Under the pieces are notes generated by a model. The model was not told where the DNA came from. It saw only the letters and a list, made by a program, of their open reading frames with translations, and did no database searches. DNA of 64,000 nucleotides from Spirosoma oryzae (GTDB taxonomy: Bacteria > Bacteroidota > Bacteroidia > Cytophagales > Spirosomataceae), in NCBI RefSeq assembly GCF_003002825.1, contig NZ_PVTE01000001.1, positions 414,031 through 478,030 on the forward strand, given 5' to 3'. This document shows, piece by piece, positions 15,269-24,176 of the stretch (positions are counted from its first letter, which is position 1; the number at the start of each line of letters is the position of its first letter). Both the position numbers and the translations under genes were made by a program.

Positions 15269-16984
15269 TCAGCGCTGCGAATCAGCAGGCTGTCGTACAA
15301 ACTGCTGTAGCACCATGGCGATGCCGACGACGAGCAGGCAACCGATAGCATTCAGCCACAGAAAAGCTGTCAGGTCGAAATACCAGCTCAGGATAACGAA
15401 TAGTTCGGCGATGATCGCGGCCCAGAACGTGGCCGTACCGCCGATGGACTTGACGTAGAAAGCAACGACGAATACGCCGAGCACGACCCCGTAAAACAAG
15501 GAGCCCAGCACGTTGACGGCTTCGATCATGCTGCCGAACTGATTAGCAAACTGCGCGACAATGACGCAGAAAACGCCCCAGCCGATAGTCGACCAGCGGG
15601 AGGCATTGAGGTAGTGGGCATCGCTGGCATTGGGTTGAATCAGTCGCCGGTACACGTCGACCACCGATGTCGATGCCAGCGACGAATACGCCGACGCGAC
15701 CGATCCCATCGAGGTCAGAAAGATCATGGCGATCAGGAGGCCGATCAGGCCGTGGGGCAGGTAGTCGAGGACGAAGCGGAGAAAGACATAGTTGACGTCG
15801 TTGGTATCGGCCGAAGGGTTGTTTTTCTTGATCAGCCCAACAATGTCGGCCTTGACGGTTTTCAGGGCCTCGTCGGTTTGCCGGATTTGGTCGCCCGCCT
15901 GGTCCTGCCCGGCTTCGTCGTCCGTCTTCAGCGCCGACTGTAAGTCCAGCACCGCCCGCTGCCGCCGATTGGTCAGGTTCTGATGCTTGATTTCGGCGAC
16001 CTGATAGGCACTGGCGTAGGGACTGTTCCGTAGCTTATCGGTTTCCTGCCGGTTGAAAAAAGCGGGCGACGGGTTGTACTGGTAGAACACAAATACCAGG
16101 ATGCCCACCAGCAGAATCAGAAACTGCATCGGTACTTTAAGCAGCCCGTTCATCAGCAGTCCCAGCCGGCTCTGCCCGATCGATTCGCCCGTCAGGTAAC
16201 GCCCCACCTGCGACTGGTCGGTACCGAAGTACGACAGTTGCAGAAAAAAACCGCCGATCAGCCCCGACCAGAGGTTGTACCGGCTGTTGGGGTCGAAATG
16301 CAGGTCGATCAGGTTCATCCGGCCGGCTTTCCCCGCCACGTGCAACGCATCGACGAAACCCACGTCGGGGGGTAATAGTCTGACTGTCAGATAGCCGGCC
16401 AGTACCATCGCAAACGCCACCACTGCCATCTGCTGCAGGTGCGTGTATGAAATGGCCTTTGCCCCGCCCGCCACTGTGTACACCAGCACCAGCCCGCCGA
16501 TGATGATGTTGGTCCAGTAAATATTCCAGTTCAGAATGGTCGACAGCACCAGCGCCGGTGCGTAGATGGACAAGCCCGTCGACAAGCCCCGTTGCAGCAG
16601 AAACAGACCCGCCGTCAGCGTACGAACGCGGGTGTCGAACCGGGTTTCGAGGTATTCGTAGGCCGTAAACACCTTTAGCCGGTGAAAAATCGGCACAAAC
16701 GTAATCGACAGCACCACCATCGCCAGCGGTAATCCGAAGTAGAACTGCACGAACCGCATGCCATCGGTAAACCCCTGCCCCGGTGCCGACAGAAACGTGA
16801 TGGCGCTGGCCTGCGTCGCCATGACCGACAACCCAACGTGATACCACGGCAGCGACTGCCCGGCCAGCAGGTAGCTATCCAGGTTTTGGCCGTTGCGCGC
16901 GCGTTCGGCCCGGCTTCGTAACACCCCGTACAGCACCAGCCCCAGCAACGTGGCACCTAACACCCCCCAGTCGAGTGTACTCAT
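15269..16984 (-). CDS. sodium:solute symporter (SSS family)
   Basis: 571 residues, 13 or so hydrophobic helices. Typical SSS features: an unwound TM1 region SVMATQASAITFLSAPGQGF, the YTVAGGAKA signature and conserved HLQQ. A hydrophilic insert (~320-400) with Gln/Asp-rich helices breaks the transmembrane array and probably lies in the cytoplasm. Sodium-coupled uptake; substrate (sugar, sialic acid or similar) is not determinable. Start codon overlaps the stop of a 41-residue membrane protein by ATGA, implying coupled translation. Confidence 0.92.
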   Translation of the reverse strand: MSTLDWGVLGATLLGLVLYGVLRSRAERARNGQNLDSYLLAGQSLPWYHVGLSVMATQASAITFLSAPGQGFTDGMRFVQFYFGLPLAMVVLSITFVPIFHRLKVFTAYEYLETRFDTRVRTLTAGLFLLQRGLSTGLSIYAPALVLSTILNWNIYWTNIIIGGLVLVYTVAGGAKAISYTHLQQMAVVAFAMVLAGYLTVRLLPPDVGFVDALHVAGKAGRMNLIDLHFDPNSRYNLWSGLIGGFFLQLSYFGTDQSQVGRYLTGESIGQSRLGLLMNGLLKVPMQFLILLVGILVFVFYQYNPSPAFFNRQETDKLRNSPYASAYQVAEIKHQNLTNRRQRAVLDLQSALKTDDEAGQDQAGDQIRQTDEALKTVKADIVGLIKKNNPSADTNDVNYVFLRFVLDYLPHGLIGLLIAMIFLTSMGSVASAYSSLASTSVVDVYRRLIQPNASDAHYLNASRWSTIGWGVFCVIVAQFANQFGSMIEAVNVLGSLFYGVVLGVFVVAFYVKSIGGTATFWAAIIAELFVILSWYFDLTAFLWLNAIGCLLVVGIAMVLQQFVRQPADSQR

Positions 16985-17106
16985 GACAGCCAGTGCATCA
17001 GTACGTAAAACAGACCGATTTCGAGTACCAGGCTACCCAGCACGATCGCGTATAGGTGGGGCCACGAACGGGCGAAGGGCGGCAGGTCGTCGGGGGTTTC
17101 AGTCAT
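16981..17106 (-). CDS. 41-residue single-span membrane protein upstream of symporter
   Basis: Short frame from ATG 17106 to TGA at 16981: MTETPDDLPPFARSWPHLY, then a hydrophobic helix (about 20-38) and MHWLS. Its TGA overlaps the symporter's ATG (ATGA), the usual sign of translational coupling. It may be a small subunit or stabiliser of the symporter (inference). The composition (charged Pro-rich N-terminus, one membrane span) and the coupling support a real gene despite its size. Confidence 0.75.
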   Translation of the reverse strand: MTETPDDLPPFARSWPHLYAIVLGSLVLEIGLFYVLMHWLS

Positions 17107-17223
17107 GGCAAGGCGAGGTTCAGCAAATAGAACGCCGAAAATACGGCAATCGGGGCATATCCTTTGAATTCGTGGTAAAATGATCTAGGTTAGCAAGCCG
17201 GCATTTGCCCGGTCGATACGCCC

Positions 17224-18012
17224 ATGACCCCACAATCCGTTTCTGCCGCCGAACAGCATCTGTTCGATCTGCGTGGCAAAGTAGCCATCGTCACCGGTGC
17301 CAGCAAAGGCATCGGCGAAGATATCGCCCGGTTGTTCGCCCGCTTCGGTGCGAAAGTCGTGGTCAGCAGTCGCCGGCAGGACGCCCTCGACGAGCTGGCC
17401 AGCGACATTCGGGCGCAGGGGGGCGACGCCACTGGTATCGCGGCTCACGTTGGCGACATGGATCAGCTCGCCCAGCTCGTCGACAAGACCATCGCTACGT
17501 ACGGTGGCATCGATATTCTGGTCAACAATGCGGCTTCAAACCCGGTATTCGGCCCCTCGCTCGACTGCGATGGGCTGGCCTTCGACAAAATCATGCTGGC
17601 TAATGTGAAAGCGCCGTTCGAGCTGAGCAAGCTATGCTACCCCAGCCTGAAGGCGCGGGGCGGGGGCAGCATTATCATGATGAGCAGCATCGCCGGCGAC
17701 ACCCCCGACCCCGGCCTGGGCATCTACAGTGTCAGTAAAGCCTCGCTGAACATGCTGACGAAGGTACTGGCGAAAGAATGGGGCCCCGATGGTATTCGTG
17801 TCAACGCCATCGCGCCCGGCCTGATCAAAACCAAGTTTTCGCAGGCACTCTGGCAAAACGAAAAAATCCTGGATCATTTCGTTGGCCGACTACCCATCGC
17901 CCGCATGGGCACGACCGACGAAATCAGCCCGTTGGCGCTCTTTCTGGCCTCACAGGCTTCATCGTACAGCACCGGCTCCGTGTTTTACGCCGACGGCGGC
18001 ACAGTAATTTAA
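17224..18012 (+). CDS. SDR-family oxidoreductase
   Basis: 262 residues. Classical short-chain dehydrogenase: NAD(P)-binding TGASKGIG, NNAA motif, catalytic Ser in MSSIAG and YSVSK, and C-terminal YADGGTVI. SSRRQ after beta-2 suggests NADP preference. Cytosolic; substrate unknown. The next gene (DinB-like) is co-directional across a hairpin repeat that begins 4 nt after this stop codon. Confidence 0.92.
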   Translation: MTPQSVSAAEQHLFDLRGKVAIVTGASKGIGEDIARLFARFGAKVVVSSRRQDALDELASDIRAQGGDATGIAAHVGDMDQLAQLVDKTIATYGGIDILVNNAASNPVFGPSLDCDGLAFDKIMLANVKAPFELSKLCYPSLKARGGGSIIMMSSIAGDTPDPGLGIYSVSKASLNMLTKVLAKEWGPDGIRVNAIAPGLIKTKFSQALWQNEKILDHFVGRLPIARMGTTDEISPLALFLASQASSYSTGSVFYADGGTVI

Positions 18013-18015
18013 ACC

Positions 18016-18113
18016 GGTTTACAGTTTTCGGTTTGCAGTCTACGGTTGTATCCTGACCGAAATTACAACCACAAGTCGGCACTCCGTAAACTGTAAACCG
18101 AAAACCGACTACC
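18016..18113. repeat. intergenic hairpin, GGTTTTCGG/TTTACAG family
   Basis: Left arm 18016-18045 (GGTTTACAGTTTTCGG...) and right arm 18084-18113 form an imperfect inverted repeat (about 24 of 30). The 38-nt loop contains CCTGACC. It starts 4 nt after the SDR stop and ends 6 nt before the DinB-like start codon. Confidence 0.82.
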
Positions 18114-18119
18114 GACTAT

Positions 18120-18626
18120 ATGCCTGAAGTATGGATGCGGGGGCCGCTACCGGATGTGCCCCCTTTGTTACAACCAGTGGCACATGCGCTATTGCAGGCC
18201 CGCGAGGAAATTGCGGAACTGATGACCGGCTTTCCCGACGAACTGAGCTGGGTTCGGCCACGCGGGCGGGGTGGCGAGGTAGCCTCGGTAGGCTTCCACC
18301 TGCAACACCTGACCGGCGTCCTCGACCGCACGTTTACCTACGCCCGCGCCGAAGCCCTCTCGCCAGCCCAACTCGACGCGTTGACGGCGGAGGGAACACC
18401 GGCGGATATACCCGTAGCGGCTCTGGTCGAGCGGTTTAGCCAACAGGTCGACCGGGCGATGCAGCAGTTGAAAAGCACGGACGAAACAACGCTGACCGAC
18501 TGGCGGGGCGTGGGCCGTCAGCAACTCCCGTCGACGGTGCTAGGTTTGTTGGTCCATGCCGCCGAACATACCATGCGCCACGTGGGCCAGTTATCCGTCA
18601 CCGCACGGCTACTCCCCGACAACTAA
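18120..18626 (+). CDS. DinB-like metal-binding four-helix protein
   Basis: 168 residues. The His positions typical of the DinB superfamily are present: GFHLQHLTGVLDR and HAAEHTMRHVGQL. Such proteins bind a divalent metal; members include thiol transferases and stress-induced proteins, so no specific role can be given. Cytosolic. Convergent with the PQQ dehydrogenase gene, with 12 nt between their stop codons. Confidence 0.85.
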   Translation: MPEVWMRGPLPDVPPLLQPVAHALLQAREEIAELMTGFPDELSWVRPRGRGGEVASVGFHLQHLTGVLDRTFTYARAEALSPAQLDALTAEGTPADIPVAALVERFSQQVDRAMQQLKSTDETTLTDWRGVGRQQLPSTVLGLLVHAAEHTMRHVGQLSVTARLLPDN

Positions 18627-18638
18627 CTGTCGGTCAGA

Positions 18639-20759
18639 CTATGGCAGCGCGAAGGCGACGTAACTGTCACCTTTTTTTGTACCCAGCTTAGTCCCTCCGC
18701 AGGCCACCACGACATACTGTTTTCCGTTGACAGCATAGGTGCTTGGCGTAGCGAAGCCAGCCGCCGGCAGGGCTGTTTGCCAGAGGAGTTTACCCGTTTT
18801 TTTATCGAAAGCCCGGAACATGCCGTCTTTCGTAGCGGCAATAAACAGAACCCCGCCCGCCGTCACGACCGGGCCGCCGTAGTTTTCGGTTCCCGTTGGC
18901 GGAATACCTTTCGCGGTCAACTCGGGCAGTTCGCCTAATGGCAGTTGCCAGCGATGTTCGCCCGTGTTCAGGTCGATCGCCGTCAGCGTACCCCAGGGCG
19001 GTTTGATACCGGCGTAGCCTTTACTATCCAGAAATTTGTTGTAGCCGTTGAATTTGTAGGGAACGTACGGCTCCTGTTGCCCCGCTGCAACTGGGGTAGC
19101 TTCACTTTTTTCATCGCCAAACAAAAACGCCAGCAGCGCCTGTTTTTCCCCAGCTGATAGCGTTGGGAAACCCGGCATCATGCCCTTCCCGTGCCCAATC
19201 AGGTTCGACACATACGCCCGGTCGCGCCGTTGGCCGATGGCCACCAACGATGGGTAGCCACTCGCAACATTTCCCTTCCGTTCGGGGCCGTGACAGGTCT
19301 GGCAATTAATCGTATACAGGCGGTGGCCGGGGCTCAACTGTGCCAGCTCATCGGCTTTGGGCGTCGGGCGCAGGCTGAACAGCCAGGCCATTTCGTTCGC
19401 ATTGACGTACAGGATTCCGTCCGGGTCGACAGCGGCTCCCCCCCATTCCGCGCCCCCGTCGGCGCCCGGCAACACCAACGTTGGCGTCAGACTTAGCGGC
19501 ACGTAAGCCCCCTTACGCGCCCGGCGAAACTGCGCCAGCAGAGAATCACGGTCGTCGGAATACGGGTTAATGTCCGCTTCGGTCAGGGTTTGGCGGGCAA
19601 ACGGTTTCGGCTTCGTCGGGATCGGCTGGGTAGGCCAGGTAGTTTCTTCGGGTAATGCTGATTTGGGCATGGGCACTTCCTGAATCGGGAACAGCGGCTT
19701 ACCCGTGACGCGGTCGAACAGGTACACATAGCCCTGCTTGGTCACCTGCGCCACGGCATCTACGGGCTTACCGTTTTGTTTGACAGTCAACAGGTTGGGC
19801 GGTGCAGGCAAGTCGCGATCCCAGATGTCGTGGTGAACGAGTTGCTGGTGCCAGAGCCGTTTTCCCGTGCGGGCGTCGAGCGCGATCAGGCAGTTGGCGA
19901 ACAGGTTTTTACCGGCGCGATTCCCGCCGTAAAAGTCGAACGCAGCCGATCCGGTCGGCACGTATAGGATACCCCGCTTCCGATCGACCGACATCCCCGC
20001 CCAGCAGTTTGCCCCGCCAACGTCGGTGTTCTTATACGCGTTTTTAGGCCAGCTCTCGTAGCCGTACTCGCCCGGTCGCGGAATGGTGTGGAATACCCAG
20101 GCCAGTTTTCCCGTCCTGACGTTGAATGCCTGAATAGCGCCCGGCGCGGCATCGGCCCCTTCCGATAGACGCAACGGCATGACAATCAGGTCTTCGAACA
20201 GCGTGCCGGGCGTATTGGAAATAACGAATTTATGCTCGGCCGTCGGCCCCAGACCACGCTTCAGGCTGATGTGTCCGTTGCTGCCGAAGTCGCCGATGGG
20301 CTTGCCGGTACTGGCATTGATGGCGTACAAGCTGGAACCGTACGCATACAGGATACGAGCCGGAGTAGTATCACCCGGCTTGCTGCTCCGCCAGTATACC
20401 ACCCCCCGATTCGTGCTCAGCGACGACGCCCCTCCCGACTCAGCAAACCGCCAGCGTTCTTTGCCAGTAGCCGCATCCAGCGCGAATAGTTGATTGGACG
20501 CCGTAACCCCGTACAACATACCACCGACGATGATCGAATTGCATTGAACCTGCCCCGAGTCGCCCGTGTGAAACTCCCAGACTGGCTTTAACTGACTGAC
20601 ATTGTCGGTGTTGATCTGACGCAGCGTCGAATAATGATTGCGGTCGGGTCCGCCCAGGTATTCAGGCCATTCCGTGGCCGGGTCGGGTTCGCGGCCTGTC
20701 AGCCAGGCAGTCATCCCCAGCGAGCAGAGCAAAGCGCCGAGTATAGCGATGCGGTTCAT
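18639..20759 (-). CDS. PQQ-dependent dehydrogenase with inserted cytochrome c domain
   Basis: 706 residues. An N-terminal signal/anchor precedes an eight-bladed quinoprotein propeller with repeated tryptophan-docking motifs (AATGKERWRF, TGKLAWVFHT, TGKRLWHQQL, TGEHRWQLPL, TGKLLWQT). A haem c segment with NCQTCH (about residue 485) and an axial-Met candidate GKGMMPGFP is inserted between propeller blades. Periplasmic oxidation of sugars or alcohols with electrons passed to the haem. A TACTTTTG -7 element lies 15 nt upstream, so it probably has its own promoter. Confidence 0.92.
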   Translation of the reverse strand: MNRIAILGALLCSLGMTAWLTGREPDPATEWPEYLGGPDRNHYSTLRQINTDNVSQLKPVWEFHTGDSGQVQCNSIIVGGMLYGVTASNQLFALDAATGKERWRFAESGGASSLSTNRGVVYWRSSKPGDTTPARILYAYGSSLYAINASTGKPIGDFGSNGHISLKRGLGPTAEHKFVISNTPGTLFEDLIVMPLRLSEGADAAPGAIQAFNVRTGKLAWVFHTIPRPGEYGYESWPKNAYKNTDVGGANCWAGMSVDRKRGILYVPTGSAAFDFYGGNRAGKNLFANCLIALDARTGKRLWHQQLVHHDIWDRDLPAPPNLLTVKQNGKPVDAVAQVTKQGYVYLFDRVTGKPLFPIQEVPMPKSALPEETTWPTQPIPTKPKPFARQTLTEADINPYSDDRDSLLAQFRRARKGAYVPLSLTPTLVLPGADGGAEWGGAAVDPDGILYVNANEMAWLFSLRPTPKADELAQLSPGHRLYTINCQTCHGPERKGNVASGYPSLVAIGQRRDRAYVSNLIGHGKGMMPGFPTLSAGEKQALLAFLFGDEKSEATPVAAGQQEPYVPYKFNGYNKFLDSKGYAGIKPPWGTLTAIDLNTGEHRWQLPLGELPELTAKGIPPTGTENYGGPVVTAGGVLFIAATKDGMFRAFDKKTGKLLWQTALPAAGFATPSTYAVNGKQYVVVACGGTKLGTKKGDSYVAFALP

Positions 20760-20774
20760 GTCGGTTCTTTACCC

Positions 20775-20782
20775 CAAAAGTA
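20775..20782 (-). promoter_or_regulatory. -7 element TACTTTTG for the PQQ dehydrogenase
   Basis: Minus-strand TACTTTTG fits TAnnTTTG and ends 15 nt before the ATG at 20759. No good TTG lies at the expected upstream distance, so confidence is moderate. Confidence 0.5.
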
Positions 20783-20820
20783 AACCGATGGCTTTTGCTA
20801 CCGTTCCGGATCGGGTTCGG

Positions 20821-21549
20821 TTACAACTGTGCTAATCGCCCGCCATCGACAGCCAGCGTCGTACCGTTGATGAACCGGGCTTCGTCCGACGCCAGGTAAC
20901 AGATCGCCGAAGCAATGTCTTCCGGCTTACCGATAGCACCGGTAATTTTCTCTTTACCGCTCTTTACATTCGGATTGTCCCACAGCATAGGCGTGTCGAC
21001 GGCACCGGGCGCTACGCAATTGACCCGGACTTTAGCAATGTCGTTTTCCAGCGACAGACCCCGCGTAAAGGCTTCCATCGCTCCTTTGCTGGCCGCATAC
21101 GGCACCACATTGGCCGTGGTCTGAAACGCGTGAACCGAACTGACATTGACGATGGCCCCGCCGTTGATGTGCGGGATTGTCAGTTTGCAGAGCAGAAAAA
21201 CCGACCGCATGTTCACCGTCTGCACCTTTTCCCAGTCCTCAAGCGACAGGTCTACGATGGGGTCGAAAGTCATCATGGCGGCATCGTTGACGACTATATC
21301 GATTTGCCCCCAGCGTGCGATCGTCTCGTCGACGACGTTCTGAATCAGGCTGGGATCGCTGAGATCGATGTCGGCAAAAAACGCGTCACTGCCTTTGTCC
21401 ACGATATACTGAACAACTTCGTGTCCCCGATCGTCGGCGCGCCCGACCACAACCACTTTACCGCCCTCCTCACCCATTCGCTCGGCCGTGGCCCGACCTA
21501 TTCCCGACGTTGCACCGGTGACGATGCACACTTTGTTTGTAAAACGCAT
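20821..21549 (-). CDS. SDR-family oxidoreductase
   Basis: 242 residues. TGATSGIG cofactor loop, NDAAM in place of the usual NNAG, catalytic VSSVHAF and PYAASKG, and the PGAVDTPM loop. VGRADDRG after beta-2 suggests NADP use. Cytosolic; substrate unknown. Lies 61 nt upstream of the PQQ dehydrogenase gene on the same strand, but that gene has its own promoter-like element, so co-transcription is uncertain. Confidence 0.92.
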   Translation of the reverse strand: MRFTNKVCIVTGATSGIGRATAERMGEEGGKVVVVGRADDRGHEVVQYIVDKGSDAFFADIDLSDPSLIQNVVDETIARWGQIDIVVNDAAMMTFDPIVDLSLEDWEKVQTVNMRSVFLLCKLTIPHINGGAIVNVSSVHAFQTTANVVPYAASKGAMEAFTRGLSLENDIAKVRVNCVAPGAVDTPMLWDNPNVKSGKEKITGAIGKPEDIASAICYLASDEARFINGTTLAVDGGRLAQL

Positions 21550-21610
21550 TTTTCAGGTTGTTTTCTGTACAAACGGGTCATGTCAGGCAAGTGTTTGCCG
21601 TTATAGGGAA

Positions 21611-21654
21611 CAAAAGCAGCCGCCCGATTCGGTCGTTACCAAATCGGGCGGCTG
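21611..21654 (-). terminator. rho-independent-type terminator
   Basis: 13-bp stem (21617-21629 with 21642-21654, CAGCCGCCCGATT) and a 12-nt loop, followed on the minus strand by CTTTTG. It lies just downstream of the OmpA/TPR/PD40 gene and is the likely 3' end of its transcript. Confidence 0.75.
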
Positions 21655-21676
21655 TCCTGAACGGGTCAGGTCGTTT

Positions 21677-23962
21677 TTACTCGACGGCCAGAATCTTGAA
21701 TTCGGTCCGTCGGTTTTTCTGGTGCTCGCTTTCGGCGCAGGCAACCCCGTCGACGCAGCCATTGACGATCTCACTTTCCCCGTAGCCGTGCGCCGACAGC
21801 CGGCTGGGCGTGATGCCCCGTGCGACCAGATAGTCCATGGCTGCCCGTGCCCGGTTTTCCGACAAACGCATGTTATACGTGTCGGTTGCGCGCGCATCGG
21901 TATGAGAGCGCAGTTCGATTTTCATCTTCGGATACTCTTTCAGAATCGCCAGCACATGATCGAGTTCGCGGGCTGCGTCGGCCCGAATAAAGAACTTATC
22001 CAGATCGTAGTAGATGTTTTTCAACTGAAACACATCGCCCACGCCGTACAGCCCGATCGAGTCCGTCACGGCCCGACCGGTACGCTTCCCTTTGGCAAGC
22101 GGTGCTTTTTTGGTAGCATACTTATCTTTCTGTGCGGTGATCGTATACGGCGCGTTCGGCTTGGTCGTAAACTCGTAGCCGCCATCCGGTCCGGTGATTA
22201 CGCTTTGTTCGCTTTTGTCGCGGTCGTTGCGAAGGGTCACCTTCACGCCCTGCGCTGGCTTCTGGTTTACTTCCGTTTTTACCACCCCACGAACCAGGGT
22301 ATTCTCGCTCTTCGTCAGGTAGATCGATACGCTCATCACCGGTTGTGGCGACTGCGTAAGGGTGGAGAAACGGACACTATTCAGCGCATAACCATCTTTC
22401 ACCGCCCGGAATTCATACTCCGTATTCGATTCCAGACATAGGTTGGTACTTCCTTCGCTGTTCGTTACCTGCAACTCCTGATTCGAGCCATTCCGCAGAA
22501 TCCGAACATCGGCCAGTTCGATGGGCGCTCCCGTCTTTTTATCGTAGACAAAGATATTGAGTTGCTTACAGGCACGCCGGAACGAATAAATATCATCATC
22601 ACTAATCCCCTTTTTTCGGTTACTACTGAAGTACCCCGACGTACGGCCCCGATCGGCGATAAAACCAAAATCGTCTTTGTCCGAGTTGATGGGGGCGCCC
22701 AGGTTCTGCACCCCCCGGTAGGCAACACCATCTTTCAGTTCAGCCAGGAATACGTCAAGGCCACCGAGCCCTTCGTGTCCATCCGACGAAAAGTACAGGT
22801 TGCCGGCCGCATCGGCATACGGAAACATCTCGTTGCCTTCCGTATTGATGTCTTTACCCATGTTGACGGGCGTGCCCCACTGACCGTTGTTGTACTCAAC
22901 CACGTAAATGTCCGTACCACCGTAGCCACCCGGCATGTCCGATACGAAGTACATCTTGCTGTCATCGGGGGCAAAGGCGGGGTGCCCCACCGAATATTCG
23001 TTGCTGTTGAACGGCACTTCCTGAATATCGACCCACTTGCCGTTCCGATTGACTGACGTATACAGCTTCAGTTTCCGAATCCCGTCCGAACTCTTGCCCG
23101 ATTTACCCTTGCTGGCGTTGTTGCGGGTAAAGACGATCGTTGTCTGGTCACGGGTAAACGTCATGGGCCCTTCGTGGTATTTCGTATTCAGCGTCCGGCT
23201 GAAAACCTGCGCTTTGGTAAGCGTCTGCATTTCAGCGGTCGTCGCTTCGGGCATCGTTAGGCTGGGTTCGTTACCACCACCCAGTACAGCCGTGCCCGGA
23301 TTGCGTACGGTCTCGGCCGGCGCGACACGCAGCTGAACCGTGTCGGGGTGGAAATACAGATCGAGGAAGGGCGTTTGGTTCCAGCTGAATACCCGCTTGA
23401 CAACGCCCGATTCGTCCCGTGCCGATACAAATACAAGCCCGTTTTTATAGTACATCGGACTGAAATCGGCCTGGCGGGAGTTGATTGGCAAGCTACTCAC
23501 CCGGTACGACGAGGAGTCCTGATAAAACCGCCCCATGTCCATATACGACACCGCAAATCGTTTTCCGCGCAGGTCCTGACTTTGCTTTTCACCGTATTGG
23601 CTGTAGTATTTCTGCGATTCCCGGTATTTACCGTTGGCCGCCAGCGCCTGAGCATAGTACAAATAGATTTCGCTGTCGAGGTCCGGGTATTCCTTGATCA
23701 GATCCGCGTAAACGCGCTCGGCATTACGGGTATCTTCCAGTTTCCGGTAGCTGTACGCTAGTTTGGTCAGGGCTTCGCGCGTCTCGGCAGGCTCTTTCTT
23801 GCGGTCGACACGGAGGAAGTCTTCGTAAGCCCGTACGGCGCTCACATAGCTCAGATTATCGAACTGCCGGTTGGCCGTACGTAATCGGGCGCTTTGCGCA
23901 TAGCCGCTGAGCGAGCTAAAGCCCAACCCTATTAACAAAACGAAGCGGAAAATTTGATTCAT
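21677..23962 (-). CDS. OmpA-family protein with TPR, PD40 propeller and carboxypeptidase-regulatory domain (PorE-like)
   Basis: 761 residues. Signal peptide (to ~22), TPR repeats (about 25-150), PD40/WD40-like propeller blades (about 165-480; FSPMYYKNGLVFVSAR, PAFAPDDSKMYFVSD, FPYADAAGNLYFSSD), one or two carboxypeptidase-regulatory-like beta sandwiches (about 485-640) and a C-terminal OmpA domain with the peptidoglycan-binding LRSHTDARATDTYNMRLSENRA. This order matches PorE of the type IX secretion system, but paralogues with other roles are common, so it is called PorE-like. Periplasmic, tethered to peptidoglycan. Terminated by the hairpin downstream. Confidence 0.85.
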   Translation of the reverse strand: MNQIFRFVLLIGLGFSSLSGYAQSARLRTANRQFDNLSYVSAVRAYEDFLRVDRKKEPAETREALTKLAYSYRKLEDTRNAERVYADLIKEYPDLDSEIYLYYAQALAANGKYRESQKYYSQYGEKQSQDLRGKRFAVSYMDMGRFYQDSSSYRVSSLPINSRQADFSPMYYKNGLVFVSARDESGVVKRVFSWNQTPFLDLYFHPDTVQLRVAPAETVRNPGTAVLGGGNEPSLTMPEATTAEMQTLTKAQVFSRTLNTKYHEGPMTFTRDQTTIVFTRNNASKGKSGKSSDGIRKLKLYTSVNRNGKWVDIQEVPFNSNEYSVGHPAFAPDDSKMYFVSDMPGGYGGTDIYVVEYNNGQWGTPVNMGKDINTEGNEMFPYADAAGNLYFSSDGHEGLGGLDVFLAELKDGVAYRGVQNLGAPINSDKDDFGFIADRGRTSGYFSSNRKKGISDDDIYSFRRACKQLNIFVYDKKTGAPIELADVRILRNGSNQELQVTNSEGSTNLCLESNTEYEFRAVKDGYALNSVRFSTLTQSPQPVMSVSIYLTKSENTLVRGVVKTEVNQKPAQGVKVTLRNDRDKSEQSVITGPDGGYEFTTKPNAPYTITAQKDKYATKKAPLAKGKRTGRAVTDSIGLYGVGDVFQLKNIYYDLDKFFIRADAARELDHVLAILKEYPKMKIELRSHTDARATDTYNMRLSENRARAAMDYLVARGITPSRLSAHGYGESEIVNGCVDGVACAESEHQKNRRTEFKILAVE

Positions 23963-24176
23963 GTGTGCAGTAAACGATGGTGTACCCAGTATGAACTATA
24001 CGGTATGGATTACCCGGTATGAACTAGCTACTAAGTACTGGCTAGACGTATCAAATAAAATGCCAGTTTGCGGTTTTTTGCCGGCGAACGGCCAAACTAC
24101 CTACTGCTCTATTGACCGTAACCGAGCGAGCAGGTTACAATTGGGTCTATAGATTTTATGCATTGGGTAGCTTATC

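Noticed and set aside
21488..22441. Plus-strand frame of 317 codons
   Set aside because: It is antisense to the OmpA-domain gene and crosses the terminator and the SDR start; it is a shadow frame.
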